From Burkholderia sp. BCC1644 (lineage in GTDB: Bacteria > Pseudomonadota > Gammaproteobacteria > Burkholderiales > Burkholderiaceae), in the NCBI RefSeq assembly GCF_902833225.1, contig NZ_CADFEI010000005.1:124001-188000 (forward strand): a stretch of 64,000 nt of DNA. The letters run 5' to 3'. The stretch's first letter is position 1. Every line of letters begins with the position of its first letter. The notes beneath the pieces were generated by a model, which ran no database searches, was not told the DNA's origin, and was given only the letters and a program-made list of their open reading frames with translations. Below are positions 47,392-56,183 of this stretch, in pieces. The position numbers and the translations under genes are program-made.

Positions 47392-47919
47392 ATGGAATTC
47401 ATCGACTCGATTAAGGCACGCATCCCCGACTACGCGAAGGACATCCGCCTGAACCTCGACGGCACGATCTCGCGCTCGTCGCTCGAAGGCACCAACGCGG
47501 TTGGCGTCGCGCTGGCGGCCGCCATCGCGGCAAAGAGCCCGGTGCTCATCAAGACGATCCGCGAAGCCGGCGTCCTGTCGCCCGAAGAGACGAACGCCGT
47601 GCTGACGGCGGCCGCGCTGATGGGGATGAACAACACCTGGTATCCGTATGTCGAGATGGCCGACGACGCCGACCTGAAGACGCAGCGCGCCGAACTGCGG
47701 ATGGGCGCGTATGCCACGCACGGCGGCGTCGACAAGCGCAAGTTCGAGATGTACGCGCTCGCCGCGTCGATCGTCGGCAAGTGCCACTTCTGCGTGAAGT
47801 CGCACTATGCGCTGCTGAAGGACGAACAAGGGATGACCGTCACGCAGCTGCGCGACGTCGGCCGCATCGCGTCGGTCATCAACGCCGCCGCGCAAGTGAT
47901 CGCCGCCGAAGGCGAATAA
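47392..47919 (+). CDS. ahpD: Alkyl hydroperoxide reductase AhpD (carboxymuconolactone-decarboxylase fold)
   Basis: A 175-residue thiol reductase that passes electrons to AhpC. The catalytic CHFC (Cys131 and Cys134), Glu119, His132 and His138 line up with M. tuberculosis AhpD (Glu118, Cys130, His132, Cys133, His137). A strong AGGAGA site precedes it. It forms a functional pair with ahpC upstream. Confidence 0.95.
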   Translation: MEFIDSIKARIPDYAKDIRLNLDGTISRSSLEGTNAVGVALAAAIAAKSPVLIKTIREAGVLSPEETNAVLTAAALMGMNNTWYPYVEMADDADLKTQRAELRMGAYATHGGVDKRKFEMYALAASIVGKCHFCVKSHYALLKDEQGMTVTQLRDVGRIASVINAAAQVIAAEGE

Positions 47920-47957
47920 GCGGTTGCGCCACGCGCGCCGGCAGCGATGCCGGCTTC

Positions 47958-47995
47958 AAACGAAAATGCCACGCCGATGCGTGGCATTTTCGTTT
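47958..47995. terminator. Bidirectional terminator between ahpD and ispF
   Basis: A perfect 17-bp stem beginning AAACGAAAATGCCACGC (47958-47974), loop CGAT, and its complement (47979-47995). A-rich and T-rich flanks allow use by both convergent genes. Confidence 0.92.
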
Positions 47996-48042
47996 CCGCG
48001 GGACGGCGTGCGGCGCGAACCGCGCGCCGCCACGCGCAACCG

Positions 48043-48528
48043 TCAGCCGCCCTGCTTCACCAGCAACGCGGCGGCCTGCGCCTCGATGCCTTCGCCACGG
48101 CCGAGATAGCCGAGCTTCTCGTTGGTCTTCGCCTTCACGTTCACACGATCGAGCGGCAGCCCGAGATCGGCCGCGATGTTCGCGCGCATCCCGTCGATAT
48201 GCGGCGCGAGCTTCGGCGCCTGGGCGATCACGGTGCTGTCGACGTTCTGGATCGTGAAACCCGCCGCCTTCACGCGCTCGGCGCACGCGCGCAGCAGCAC
48301 GCGGCTGTCCGCACCCTTGAACGCCGCGTCCGTGTCGGAGAAATGGCGGCCGATGTCGCCGAGCGCCGCCGCGCCGAACAGCGCGTCGGTGATCGCGTGC
48401 AGCAGCACGTCCGCGTCCGAGTGGCCGAGCAGGCCGCGCTCGTACGGAATCGTCACGCCGCCAATGATGAGGGGGCGCCCTTCGACGAGCTGGTGCACGT
48501 CGTAGCCTTGTCCGATTCTGAAATCCAT
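48043..48528 (-). CDS. ispF: 2-C-methyl-D-erythritol 2,4-cyclodiphosphate synthase
   Basis: A 161-residue enzyme of the MEP isoprenoid pathway. Zinc ligands Asp10, His12 (GYDVHQL) and His44 (SDADVLLHA) and the GDIGRHFSD and [14 protein letters not shown] blocks are present. It follows ispD by 28 bases on the same strand, the usual ispDF operon. Confidence 0.97.
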   Translation of the reverse strand: MDFRIGQGYDVHQLVEGRPLIIGGVTIPYERGLLGHSDADVLLHAITDALFGAAALGDIGRHFSDTDAAFKGADSRVLLRACAERVKAAGFTIQNVDSTVIAQAPKLAPHIDGMRANIAADLGLPLDRVNVKAKTNEKLGYLGRGEGIEAQAAALLVKQGG

Positions 48529-48556
48529 GCGTGTTCCGATTGAGATGGGGTGAAAG

Positions 48557-49267
48557 TCAGGAAGCGCTCGCGGGGCGCGCGAGGATCGCTTCCGCGAGCG
48601 CGAAATCTTCCGGGTACGTGACCTTGAAATTGCGCAGGCTGCCCTGCACGACGCGCGGCGTATGGCCGGCCCATTCGATCGCGCTCGCTTCGTCGGTCAG
48701 GTCGTGCCCTTCGCGCTGCGCGCGCAGGATCGCCTCGCGCAGCATGCCGATGCGGAACATCTGCGGCGTCTGCGCCTGCCACAGCGCGTCGCGCGACTCG
48801 GTGCGCGCGATCGCGTCGCCACCGGCCGGCACGCGCTTGAGCGTATCGGCCACCGGCAGTGCGACGATACCGCCGACCGGGTCGTCCTTCAGCGTCGCGA
48901 CGAGGGTGCGGATCAGCTCGGGCGTAATGCCCGGGCGCGCCGCGTCGTGCACGAGCACCCAGTCCTGGTCGTTCGCGCCGAATTCGGCCAGCTCGAGCAG
49001 CCCGTTCAGCACCGACGCCTGCCGCGAGCCGCCGCCGCAGCGGCGCACCGCGAAACGCAGGCCCGCGAAGCGGCGAGCGTCGAAATGGGAATCGTCGGGC
49101 GCGAGCACGACGAGCGTTTGCGCGAACTCGCTGCACGCGTCGAACGCGGCGAGCGTGTAGTGCAGCAGCGCGCGGCCGGCCAGCGTACGGTATTGCTTCG
49201 GCACGGCGGAGCCGGAACGGCTGCCCGTACCGGCACAGGGAATCAGGGCGAAAAGTCGGGGAGTCAC
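48557..49267 (-). CDS. ispD: 2-C-methyl-D-erythritol 4-phosphate cytidylyltransferase
   Basis: A 236-residue nucleotidyltransferase of the MEP pathway. The CTP-binding loop [17 protein letters not shown] carries Arg17 and Lys24 (Arg20 and Lys27 in E. coli), with VLVHDAARP and [10 protein letters not shown] further on. It starts with GTG; the ribosome site is weak. It is divergent from mfd across about 107 bases that contain an AT-rich stretch serving both sides. Confidence 0.96.
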   Translation of the reverse strand: MTPRLFALIPCAGTGSRSGSAVPKQYRTLAGRALLHYTLAAFDACSEFAQTLVVLAPDDSHFDARRFAGLRFAVRRCGGGSRQASVLNGLLELAEFGANDQDWVLVHDAARPGITPELIRTLVATLKDDPVGGIVALPVADTLKRVPAGGDAIARTESRDALWQAQTPQMFRIGMLREAILRAQREGHDLTDEASAIEWAGHTPRVVQGSLRNFKVTYPEDFALAEAILARPASAS

Positions 49268-49307
49268 GAAGGGAAACGCCGGAAAGATGAAATCGAGAAG
49301 CGGATTT

Positions 49308-49313
49308 TATAAT
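49308..49313 (+). promoter_or_regulatory. TATAAT in the ispD/mfd divergent gap
   Basis: A perfect TATAAT lies about 60 bases before the mfd ATG. The same AT stretch read on the minus strand gives TATTAT, a possible -10 for ispD. No clear -35 was found on either side. Confidence 0.45.
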
Positions 49314-49374
49314 AGGTCTTTCGTCTCGACCGGCGCACCGCGATGCGCCCGTGCACGCCACCCCTGTCGTCCCT

Positions 49375-52300
49375 ATGCCAGATAACGCTTCCACCCCGTC
49401 CGCCTCGCCCGTTGCGCGCGTCAAACCCGGCCAGCGCTTTGCCTTCGACGGCACGCACGGCTCCGCCGACGCGCTCGCCATCGCCCGTTATCTCGCCGAC
49501 AACCGCCAGGACGTGCCGCTCCTCGCAGTGATCTGCGCGAACGCCGTCGACGCACAGCGGCTCTCGCAGGAAATCCGCTACTTTTCGCCCGATGCGCGCG
49601 TGCGCCTGCTGCCGGACTGGGAAACGCTGCCGTACGACACGTTCTCACCGCACCAGGACCTCGTGTCCGAGCGGCTCGCGACGCTGCACGACCTCGGCGA
49701 GGGCCGCTGCGACATCCTGCTCGTGCCCGCGACCACCGCGCTGTACCGGATGCCGCCCGCCTCGTTCATGGCCGCGTACACGTTCGCGTTCGCGCAGGGC
49801 GAGCGGCTCGACGAGGCGAAGCTGAAGGCGCAGCTGACGCTGGCCGGCTACGAGCACGTGAGCCAGGTCGTGCGGCCCGGCGAATACTGCGTGCGCGGCT
49901 CGCTGATCGACCTGTACCCGATGGGCTCGCCGCTGCCGTACCGGATCGACCTGTTCGACGACCAGGTCGACTCGATCCGCGCGTTCGACCCCGACACGCA
50001 GCGCAGCCTCTACCCGGTGCGCGACGTGCGCCTGTTGCCCGGCCGCGAGTTCCCGTTCGACGAGGCCGCGCGCACGGCCTTCCGCAGCCGCTGGCGCGAG
50101 ACCTTCGAAGGCGACCCGAGCCGCGCGCCGATCTACAAGGACATCGGCAACGGCGTGCCGTCGGCCGGCATCGAGTACTACCTGCCGCTGTTCTTCGACG
50201 AAACGGCCACGCTGTTCCACTACCTGCCGCAGGACGCGCACCTCGTGTTCACCGGCGATCTCGAGGGGTCGATCCGCCGTTTCACGGCCGATACGAAGCA
50301 GCGCCACGCGTTCCTCGCCCACGATCGCGAGCGGCCGATCCTCGAGCCGCAGCGGCTGTTCCTTTCCGACGAGGATTTCTTCGCGTTCGCGAAGCCGTTC
50401 GCGCGCATCGTGCTGCCCGCGCAGCCGGCCGGCGGCTGGGCGACCGCGCTGCCCGAGCTGACCGTCGACCGCCATGCGGACGATCCGCTCGCGTCGCTGC
50501 GCACCTTCGTCGAAACGTCGGGCAAGCGCGTGCTGCTGACGGTCGAATCGGCCGGCCGGCGCGAGACGATCCTGCAACTGCTCGCCGAGCATCACCTGCG
50601 CCCCGTGTCGAACGACCACTTCGCGGGCTGGCTCGCGAGCGACGAACGTTTCGCGCTCGGCGTCGCGCCGCTCGCGAACGGCTTCGCGGTGCCCGGCGAA
50701 GGTTATGCGGTCGTCACCGAAACCGAGCTGTACGGCGCGCTCGGCCGCCGCGCGGGCCGCCGCCGGCAGGAACAGGCGAGCAACGTCGACGCGATGGTGC
50801 GCGACCTGTCGGAACTGAAGGTCGGCGACCCGGTCGTCCATGCGCAGCACGGCATCGGCCGCTACATGGGCCTCGTGTCGATGGATCTCGGCGAAGGCGA
50901 GACCGAATTCCTGCATCTCGAATACTCGGGCGACAGCAAGCTCTACGTACCCGTCGCGCAACTGCACGTGATCTCGCGCTACAGCGGCGCCGATCCCGAC
51001 AGCGCGCCGCTGCACGCACTCGGCTCCGGCCAGTGGGAGCGCGCGAAGCGCAAGGCCGCGCAGCAGATCCGCGACACGGCCGCCGAGCTGCTGAACCTAT
51101 ATGCGCGCCGTGCGGCTCGCGAAGGCCACGCGTTCTCGCTCGATCCGCGCGACTACGTGAAGTTCGCCGAAAGCTTCGGCTTCGAGGAAACGCCCGACCA
51201 GGCGGCAGCCATCGCGGCCGTGATCGGCGACATGACGAGCGGCAAGCCGATGGACCGCCTCGTGTGCGGCGACGTGGGCTTCGGCAAGACCGAGGTCGCG
51301 CTGCGCGCCGCGTTCATCGCGGTGCTGGGCGGCAAGCAGGTCGCGCTGCTGTCGCCGACCACGCTGCTCGCCGAGCAGCACACGCAGACCTTCGCCGACC
51401 GTTTCGCGGACTGGCCGGTGCGGATCGTCGAGCTGTCACGCTTCAAGACCGCGAAGGAAGTAAGCGCGGCAATCGCGCAGATCAACGAAGGCAGCGTCGA
51501 CATCGTGATCGGCACGCACAAGCTGCTGTCCTCGGACGTGCAGTTCAAGCGGCTCGGCCTCGTCATCATCGACGAGGAACACCGCTTCGGCGTGCGCCAG
51601 AAGGAGGCGCTGAAGGCGCTGCGCGCGGAAGTCGACGTGCTGACGCTCACCGCGACGCCGATTCCGCGCACGCTCGGGATGGCGCTCGAAGGGCTGCGCG
51701 ATTTTTCGGTCATCGCGACCGCGCCGCAGAAGCGGCTCGCAATCAAGACCTTCGTGCGCCGCGAGGAAGAAAGCGTGATCCGCGAGGCGATGCTGCGCGA
51801 GCTGAAGCGTGGCGGCCAGGTGTACTTCCTGCACAACGAGGTCGAGACGATCGAGAACCGCAAGGCGATGCTCGAGGCGCTCGTGCCGGAGGCGCGCATC
51901 GTGATCGCGCACGGCCAGATGCACGAGCGCGAACTCGAACGCGTGATGCGCGATTTCGTCGCGCAGCGCGCGAACGTGCTGCTGTGCACGACCATCATCG
52001 AGACCGGCATCGACGTGCCGAGCGCGAACACGATCATCATGCACCGCTCGGACAAGTTCGGCCTCGCGCAGCTGCACCAGCTGCGCGGCCGCGTCGGCCG
52101 CTCGCACCACCAGGCGTATGCCTACCTGCTGGTCCACGATCCGCAGTCGCTGACCAAGCAGGCGCAGCGCCGGCTCGAAGCGATCCAGCAGATGGAGGAA
52201 CTCGGTTCCGGCTTCTATCTCGCGATGCACGACCTCGAGATCCGCGGCACCGGCGAAGTGCTCGGCGACAAGCAGTCGGGCGAAATCCACGAGATCGGCT

Positions 52301-52845
52301 TCCAGCTCTACACGGACATGCTGAACGACGCGGTGAAGGCGCTGAAGAACGGCAAGGAGCCCGACCTCACCGCCCCGCTCGCCGCGACGACGGAAATCAA
52401 CCTGCATGCGCCCGCGATCCTGCCGGCCGACTACTGCGCGGACGTGCAAGAGCGGCTGTCGCTGTACAAGCGGCTCGCGAACTGCGAGCACGGCGACGCG
52501 ATCGACGGCATCCAGGAAGAGCTGATCGACCGTTTCGGCAAGCTGCCGCCGCAGGCGCACGCGCTCGTCGAGACGCACCGGCTGCGGATCGCCGCGAAGC
52601 CGCTCGGCATCGTGAAGATCGACGCGAGCGAGGTCGCGATCGGGCTGCAGTTCGAGCCGAATCCTCCGATCGATCCGATGCGGATCATCGAGATGGTGCA
52701 GAAGCACCGGCACATCAAGCTCGCGGGCCAGGACAAGCTGCGCATCGAAACGCGCTCGCCCGATCTCGCGATCCGCGTGTCGACGATCAAGGAAACGCTG
52801 CGCGCGCTGGCCCCGAAACAGGGGGCGGCCGCCGCGGCGCGCTGA
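49375..52845 (+). CDS. mfd: Transcription-repair coupling factor Mfd
   Basis: A 1156-residue DNA translocase that removes stalled RNA polymerase and recruits UvrA. The N-terminal UvrB-like region, the RNA-polymerase-interaction (CarD-like) domain near 480-560 (GDPVVHAQHGIGRYMGL), helicase Walker A GDVGFGKT (632-639), the DEEH box at 733-736, QLRGRVGRS and the C-terminal TRCF domain are in order. The frame is open slightly upstream; MPDNASTPSASP at 49375 gives the usual size (E. coli 1148). Confidence 0.97.
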   Translation: MPDNASTPSASPVARVKPGQRFAFDGTHGSADALAIARYLADNRQDVPLLAVICANAVDAQRLSQEIRYFSPDARVRLLPDWETLPYDTFSPHQDLVSERLATLHDLGEGRCDILLVPATTALYRMPPASFMAAYTFAFAQGERLDEAKLKAQLTLAGYEHVSQVVRPGEYCVRGSLIDLYPMGSPLPYRIDLFDDQVDSIRAFDPDTQRSLYPVRDVRLLPGREFPFDEAARTAFRSRWRETFEGDPSRAPIYKDIGNGVPSAGIEYYLPLFFDETATLFHYLPQDAHLVFTGDLEGSIRRFTADTKQRHAFLAHDRERPILEPQRLFLSDEDFFAFAKPFARIVLPAQPAGGWATALPELTVDRHADDPLASLRTFVETSGKRVLLTVESAGRRETILQLLAEHHLRPVSNDHFAGWLASDERFALGVAPLANGFAVPGEGYAVVTETELYGALGRRAGRRRQEQASNVDAMVRDLSELKVGDPVVHAQHGIGRYMGLVSMDLGEGETEFLHLEYSGDSKLYVPVAQLHVISRYSGADPDSAPLHALGSGQWERAKRKAAQQIRDTAAELLNLYARRAAREGHAFSLDPRDYVKFAESFGFEETPDQAAAIAAVIGDMTSGKPMDRLVCGDVGFGKTEVALRAAFIAVLGGKQVALLSPTTLLAEQHTQTFADRFADWPVRIVELSRFKTAKEVSAAIAQINEGSVDIVIGTHKLLSSDVQFKRLGLVIIDEEHRFGVRQKEALKALRAEVDVLTLTATPIPRTLGMALEGLRDFSVIATAPQKRLAIKTFVRREEESVIREAMLRELKRGGQVYFLHNEVETIENRKAMLEALVPEARIVIAHGQMHERELERVMRDFVAQRANVLLCTTIIETGIDVPSANTIIMHRSDKFGLAQLHQLRGRVGRSHHQAYAYLLVHDPQSLTKQAQRRLEAIQQMEELGSGFYLAMHDLEIRGTGEVLGDKQSGEIHEIGFQLYTDMLNDAVKALKNGKEPDLTAPLAATTEINLHAPAILPADYCADVQERLSLYKRLANCEHGDAIDGIQEELIDRFGKLPPQAHALVETHRLRIAAKPLGIVKIDASEVAIGLQFEPNPPIDPMRIIEMVQKHRHIKLAGQDKLRIETRSPDLAIRVSTIKETLRALAPKQGAAAAAR

Positions 52846-52949
52846 CGCGATACCGACGGGCGCGACGTTGCTGCACCGCATCGCGCCCGACGAAGGCGGG
52901 CCGGCGCGTTTTTGAGTATGATTTCCCATTCATCAGACGGAGTTTTGCC

Positions 52950-54170
52950 ATGTCCACTCTCGACGCGTCGGCGCCGTCCGCCGCAACCCGGGGCGACGAA
53001 TCGCTCGTCAGCCTGCCGTGGGTCAAGCAACTGGTGTCGATGGACACGACGAGTCGCGTGCCGAACCTCGGCCTGATCGAAACGGTGCGCGACGCACTCG
53101 CCGCGAAGGGCATTGCTTCGACGATCACGCACGATCCGCGCGAAGGCTGGGCGAACCTGTTCGCCACCGTGCCCGCGCACGACGGCTCGACCAACGGCGG
53201 CATCGTGCTGTCGGGGCATACCGACGTCGTGCCGGTCGACGGCCAGCAATGGGACAGCAACCCGTTCGCGCCGGAAATCCGCGACGGCCGCCTGTACGGC
53301 CGCGGCACCTGCGACATGAAGGGCTTCATCGGCACCGCGCTCGCGCTGCTGCCCGACATGCAGGCGACGAAGCTGGCGAAGCCGATCCATTTCGCGCTGT
53401 CCTACGACGAGGAAATCGGCTGTGCGGGCGCACCGCTGATGATCGCCGATCTCGTCAAGCGTGGCGTGCAGCCGTCCGGCTGCATCGTCGGCGAGCCGAC
53501 CAGCATGCGGCCGATCATCGCGCACAAGGGCATCAACGCGTACCGCTGCTGCGTACGCGGCCACGCGGCGCATTCGTCGCTGACGCCGAAGGGGCTCAAC
53601 GCGATCGAATATGCGGCGCGCCTCATCTGCCATATCCGCGACATCGCCGACCGCTTCCGCGCGGAAGGCCCGTTCGACGAACTGTACGACGTGCCGTTCA
53701 CCACCGCGCAGACGAGCACGATCCAGGGCGGCAACGCGATCAACACGGTGCCGGCCGAGTGCCGCTTCGACTTCGAATTCCGCAACCTGCCGACGCTCGA
53801 TCCCGAGCAGATCTTCACGCGCATCGAAGCGTATGCGCAGGAAACGTTGCTGCCGCAGATGTTGCGCGAGCATCCGAATGCCGCGATCGAGTTCTCGAAG
53901 ATCGCCGCGGCGCCCGGCCTCGACGCGACCGAACAGGCCGCGATCACGCAGCTCGTGCGCGCGCTGACGGCCGACCAGGACAAGCGCAAGGTCGCGTACG
54001 GCACCGAGGCCGGCCTGTTCGAACGCGCGGGCATCCCGAGTGTTGTGTGCGGGCCCGGCAACATCGAGCAGGCGCACAAGCCGAACGAGTATGTCGAGCT
54101 CGCGCAGCTCGCCGGCTGCGAGCAGTTCCTGCGCAAGTTCATCCGCAGCATGTCGGTCGACGCGCACTGA
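52950..54170 (+). CDS. argE: Acetylornithine deacetylase
   Basis: A 406-residue M20 metallohydrolase removing acetate from N-acetylornithine in arginine synthesis. Metal ligands and catalytic residues are His90 and Asp92 (LSGHTDVVP), Asp122 (GTCDMKG), Glu154/Glu155 (SYDEEIGC), Glu182 (GEPTS) and His376 (EQAHKPNEY). A GGAG site precedes the ATG at 52950; the open upstream frame runs into mfd and is spurious. It is 105 bases after mfd. M20 relatives of other specificity exist, but overall resemblance favours ArgE. Confidence 0.9.
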   Translation: MSTLDASAPSAATRGDESLVSLPWVKQLVSMDTTSRVPNLGLIETVRDALAAKGIASTITHDPREGWANLFATVPAHDGSTNGGIVLSGHTDVVPVDGQQWDSNPFAPEIRDGRLYGRGTCDMKGFIGTALALLPDMQATKLAKPIHFALSYDEEIGCAGAPLMIADLVKRGVQPSGCIVGEPTSMRPIIAHKGINAYRCCVRGHAAHSSLTPKGLNAIEYAARLICHIRDIADRFRAEGPFDELYDVPFTTAQTSTIQGGNAINTVPAECRFDFEFRNLPTLDPEQIFTRIEAYAQETLLPQMLREHPNAAIEFSKIAAAPGLDATEQAAITQLVRALTADQDKRKVAYGTEAGLFERAGIPSVVCGPGNIEQAHKPNEYVELAQLAGCEQFLRKFIRSMSVDAH

Positions 54171-54184
54171 CTGCCTCCCGCCAC

Positions 54185-54208
54185 GCCGGCCCGCGTGTGC
54201 GGGCCGGC
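54185..54208. other. Perfect 10-bp hairpin between argE and the dehydratase gene
   Basis: GCCGGCCCGC, loop GTGT, GCGGGCCGGC. It lies between co-oriented genes 60 bases apart and has no T-run, so it may lower read-through or stabilise the upstream transcript. Confidence 0.5.
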
Positions 54209-54230
54209 CCACTCCGCCACCCGCCACGTC

Positions 54231-55250
54231 ATGTCGACTGAACAACAGGGCACCGCCCATGCGACGATCGACGGCGAGCCGATTCCGACGCTCGACGAAA
54301 TCGCCGCTCAGCATTTCGCTTTGTCGCCGTGGGTCGCGCGCACGCCCGTGTTCGAGCGCGCCGACCTGCCGTCCCTCGAGGGCACGCACGTCAACTTCAA
54401 GTTCGAGCTGCTGCAGGAGAGCGGCAGCTTCAAGGCGCGCGGCGCGTTCACGCACCTGCTCGCGCTCGACGAGGCACGCAAGAACGCGGGCGTCACCTGC
54501 GTGTCGGCCGGCAATCACGCGGCGGCCGTCGCGTACGCGGCAATGCGGCTCGGCAGCAGCGCGAAGGTCGTGATGTTCCACACCGTGAGCCCGACGCGCA
54601 TCGCGCAGTGCAAGCAGTACCGCGCGGAAGTCGTGCTCGCGGGCAGCGCGTCGCAGGCATTCGATCTCGTGCGGCGCATCGAGGCCGAGGAAGGCCGCTT
54701 CTTCATCCACCCGTTCAACGGCTATCACACGATCCTCGGCACCGCGACGCTCGGCTACGAATGGGCGACGCAGACGCCCGACCTCGACGCGGTGATCGTG
54801 CCGATCGGCGGCGGCGGGCTCGCGGCAGGCATGGCGACCGCGCTGCGGCTCGCGAATCCGCGCGTGCACGTGTACGGCGTCGAACCGGAAGGCGCGGACG
54901 CGATGAGCCGCAGCTTTGCGGCAAACCACACGATCAAGATGAGCGCGATGCAGACCATCGCCGATTCGCTGATGGCGCCGCATACCGAGGAGTACAGCTA
55001 CCAGCTGTGCCGGCGCCACGTCGACCGCATCGTCACCGTGTCCGACGACGCGCTGCGCGCCGCGATGCTGTTCCTGTTCTCGCACCTGAAGCTGTCGGTC
55101 GAGCCGGCCTGCGCGGCTGCGCTCGCCGCGCTGCTCGGCCCGCTGCGCGAAACGCTGCAGGGCAAGCGCGTCGGCGTGCTGCTGTCGGGCACGAACACCG
55201 ATCCCGGCACGCTCGGCATGCATCTCGCACACGCGAAACTGCAGCACTGA
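54231..55250 (+). CDS. Threonine/serine dehydratase-like PLP enzyme
   Basis: A 339-residue fold-type II PLP enzyme. The PLP lysine is Lys68 in ESGSFKARGAF, the substrate loop SAGNHAAAVA follows near 93-102, and the phosphate-binding tetraglycine GGGGLAAG is near 195. It lacks the C-terminal regulatory domain of biosynthetic IlvA, so it is more like catabolic threonine dehydratase or serine racemase. It follows argE with a hairpin between; the ribosome site is poor. Confidence 0.87.
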   Translation: MSTEQQGTAHATIDGEPIPTLDEIAAQHFALSPWVARTPVFERADLPSLEGTHVNFKFELLQESGSFKARGAFTHLLALDEARKNAGVTCVSAGNHAAAVAYAAMRLGSSAKVVMFHTVSPTRIAQCKQYRAEVVLAGSASQAFDLVRRIEAEEGRFFIHPFNGYHTILGTATLGYEWATQTPDLDAVIVPIGGGGLAAGMATALRLANPRVHVYGVEPEGADAMSRSFAANHTIKMSAMQTIADSLMAPHTEEYSYQLCRRHVDRIVTVSDDALRAAMLFLFSHLKLSVEPACAAALAALLGPLRETLQGKRVGVLLSGTNTDPGTLGMHLAHAKLQH

Positions 55251-55280
55251 CCCCACATCGGGCACCCACGGACCAACCTA

Positions 55281-55321
55281 GGGTTATCCCCAGATTATGT
55301 TGACAGCCCTGTTGATAACCC
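55281..55321. other. Inverted repeat with two DnaA-box-like 9-mers
   Basis: GGGTTATC (55281-55288) and GATAACCC (55314-55321) are inverted repeats. They include TTATCCCCA (55284-55292) and, on the minus strand, TTATCAACA (55310-55318), each one base away from a consensus DnaA box. A TTGACA (55299-55304) lies between but has no -10. A role as an operator or DnaA site is only possible. Confidence 0.3.
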
Positions 55322-55395
55322 GCCGGACAAGCACGCAAGTGGTTGAGCGCGCAGCGTTTTGCACGCGCGAAGGTCGATCGTCACGAAATGGGCAG

Positions 55396-55860
55396 ATGCG
55401 GCGGCCATGGGCCTCAACGTGGCCTCCCCGCGCGCGGGCGGTGATCGGCGCCGCGGCGATCGCGCTGCTCGCCGGTTGCGCCGTGCCGCCCTCACCCGTC
55501 GCCGGCGCGGCGCCGGCCTGCACGCAGCCGGGCGAGAACCGCATGCTGCAGGCCGACCTGCTGTTCGGGCGCGACATCGCGGGGCACGGCTCCGTCACCG
55601 ACGCGGAACGCGCGGCGTTCCTCGCCGACACGGTCACGCCGCGTTTTCCCGACGGCCTGACCTACTGGGATACACACGGCCAATGGCGCGATCGCACGAC
55701 CGGCGGGATCACGCGCGAGGACAGCTTCGTGATCCGTATCATCGCCGACGATACGCCCGACACGCGCGTGCGGCTCGCCGCGATCCGCAAGGCCTATATG
55801 GAGCGGTTTCATCAGGAATCGGTCGGCATGACGGTCGTGCCGGCCTGCGCGTCATTCTGA
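55396..55860 (+). CDS. DUF3574 family lipoprotein
   Basis: A 154-residue protein with an arginine-rich start and a lipobox LLAGC near residue 28, so it should be lipid-anchored in the envelope. The DUF3574 core shows as LLFGRDIAGHG, TVTPRFPDGLTYWDTHGQWR and the acidic strand that follows. Function is unknown. The ATG at 55396 is chosen so that a short signal peptide leads to the lipobox; the open upstream frame has no such logic. It is the last chromosome-like gene before the AT-rich bacteriocin locus. Confidence 0.78.
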   Translation: MRRPWASTWPPRARAVIGAAAIALLAGCAVPPSPVAGAAPACTQPGENRMLQADLLFGRDIAGHGSVTDAERAAFLADTVTPRFPDGLTYWDTHGQWRDRTTGGITREDSFVIRIIADDTPDTRVRLAAIRKAYMERFHQESVGMTVVPACASF

Positions 55861-56088
55861 TTCCACCGCTCCGGTCTCGAAAATGCGTGACGATTACTGA
55901 CGCCCAGCCGCGTACTACGCAGAAAGCAACTGCGATATTGAACCAACTCACCAGTAAGCGCGGGCCAGCGGATGTCACGCGTGCACTCGGACACGCTCGT
56001 GTGCCGCGAAGCCAAGGAATCGACGTCGCCAAAGCGCGGTAATTGCCGACGCCAAAGCGCACCTGAATTCTGAGATAAATCAGCAATG
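55861..56088. other. Non-coding stretch at the left edge of the bacteriocin locus
   Basis: No convincing gene lies here. Base composition changes from GC-rich to AT-rich towards the right. GCCAAAGCGC occurs twice (near 56029 and 56051). No insertion-sequence end, integrase or tRNA is visible, so the boundary of the suspected transfer is not marked by a known element. Confidence 0.5.
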
Positions 56089-56117
56089 TTGACACAAATG
56101 CAAATGAGATGCATTAT
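56089..56117 (+). promoter_or_regulatory. Sigma-70 promoter of the bacteriocin precursor gene
   Basis: A perfect -35 TTGACA (56089-56094) is followed after 17 bases by CATTAT (56112-56117). Transcription would start near 56124, leaving a leader of about 60 bases with a GGAG ribosome site nine bases before the ATG at 56184. It is the best promoter in the window. Confidence 0.75.
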
Positions 56118-56118
56118 C
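56100..56118 (+). promoter_or_regulatory. Candidate Fur box overlapping the bacteriocin promoter
   Basis: GCAAATGAGATGCATTATC matches 14 of 19 positions of the canonical Fur box GATAATGATAATCATTATC. It covers the spacer and the -10 hexamer, where a bound repressor would block RNA polymerase. Colicin V/microcin V genes are known to be Fur-repressed, so iron control would be in character. Fur binding here is inference from the match. Confidence 0.5.
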
Positions 56119-56183
56119 GTTTGCGTCGATTACGTTTTAACGTGACCGACACTTCCATCAATTTAAAATTGGAGTCCTGAGCA

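Noticed and set aside
52431-55265. Long antisense frame (about 940 codons) opposite mfd, argE and the dehydratase gene
   Set aside because: Arg/His-rich shadow of three well-supported genes on the plus strand.
55251-55395. Replication origin suggested by DnaA-like boxes
   Set aside because: Only two imperfect boxes, no AT-rich unwinding stretch and no dnaA or gidA genes nearby.
55861-56042. Possible transposase remnant (short GIDVAK-like translation near 56020)
   Set aside because: Only a handful of residues resemble the IS110 start, a stop follows at once, and no further transposase similarity or terminal repeat is present.
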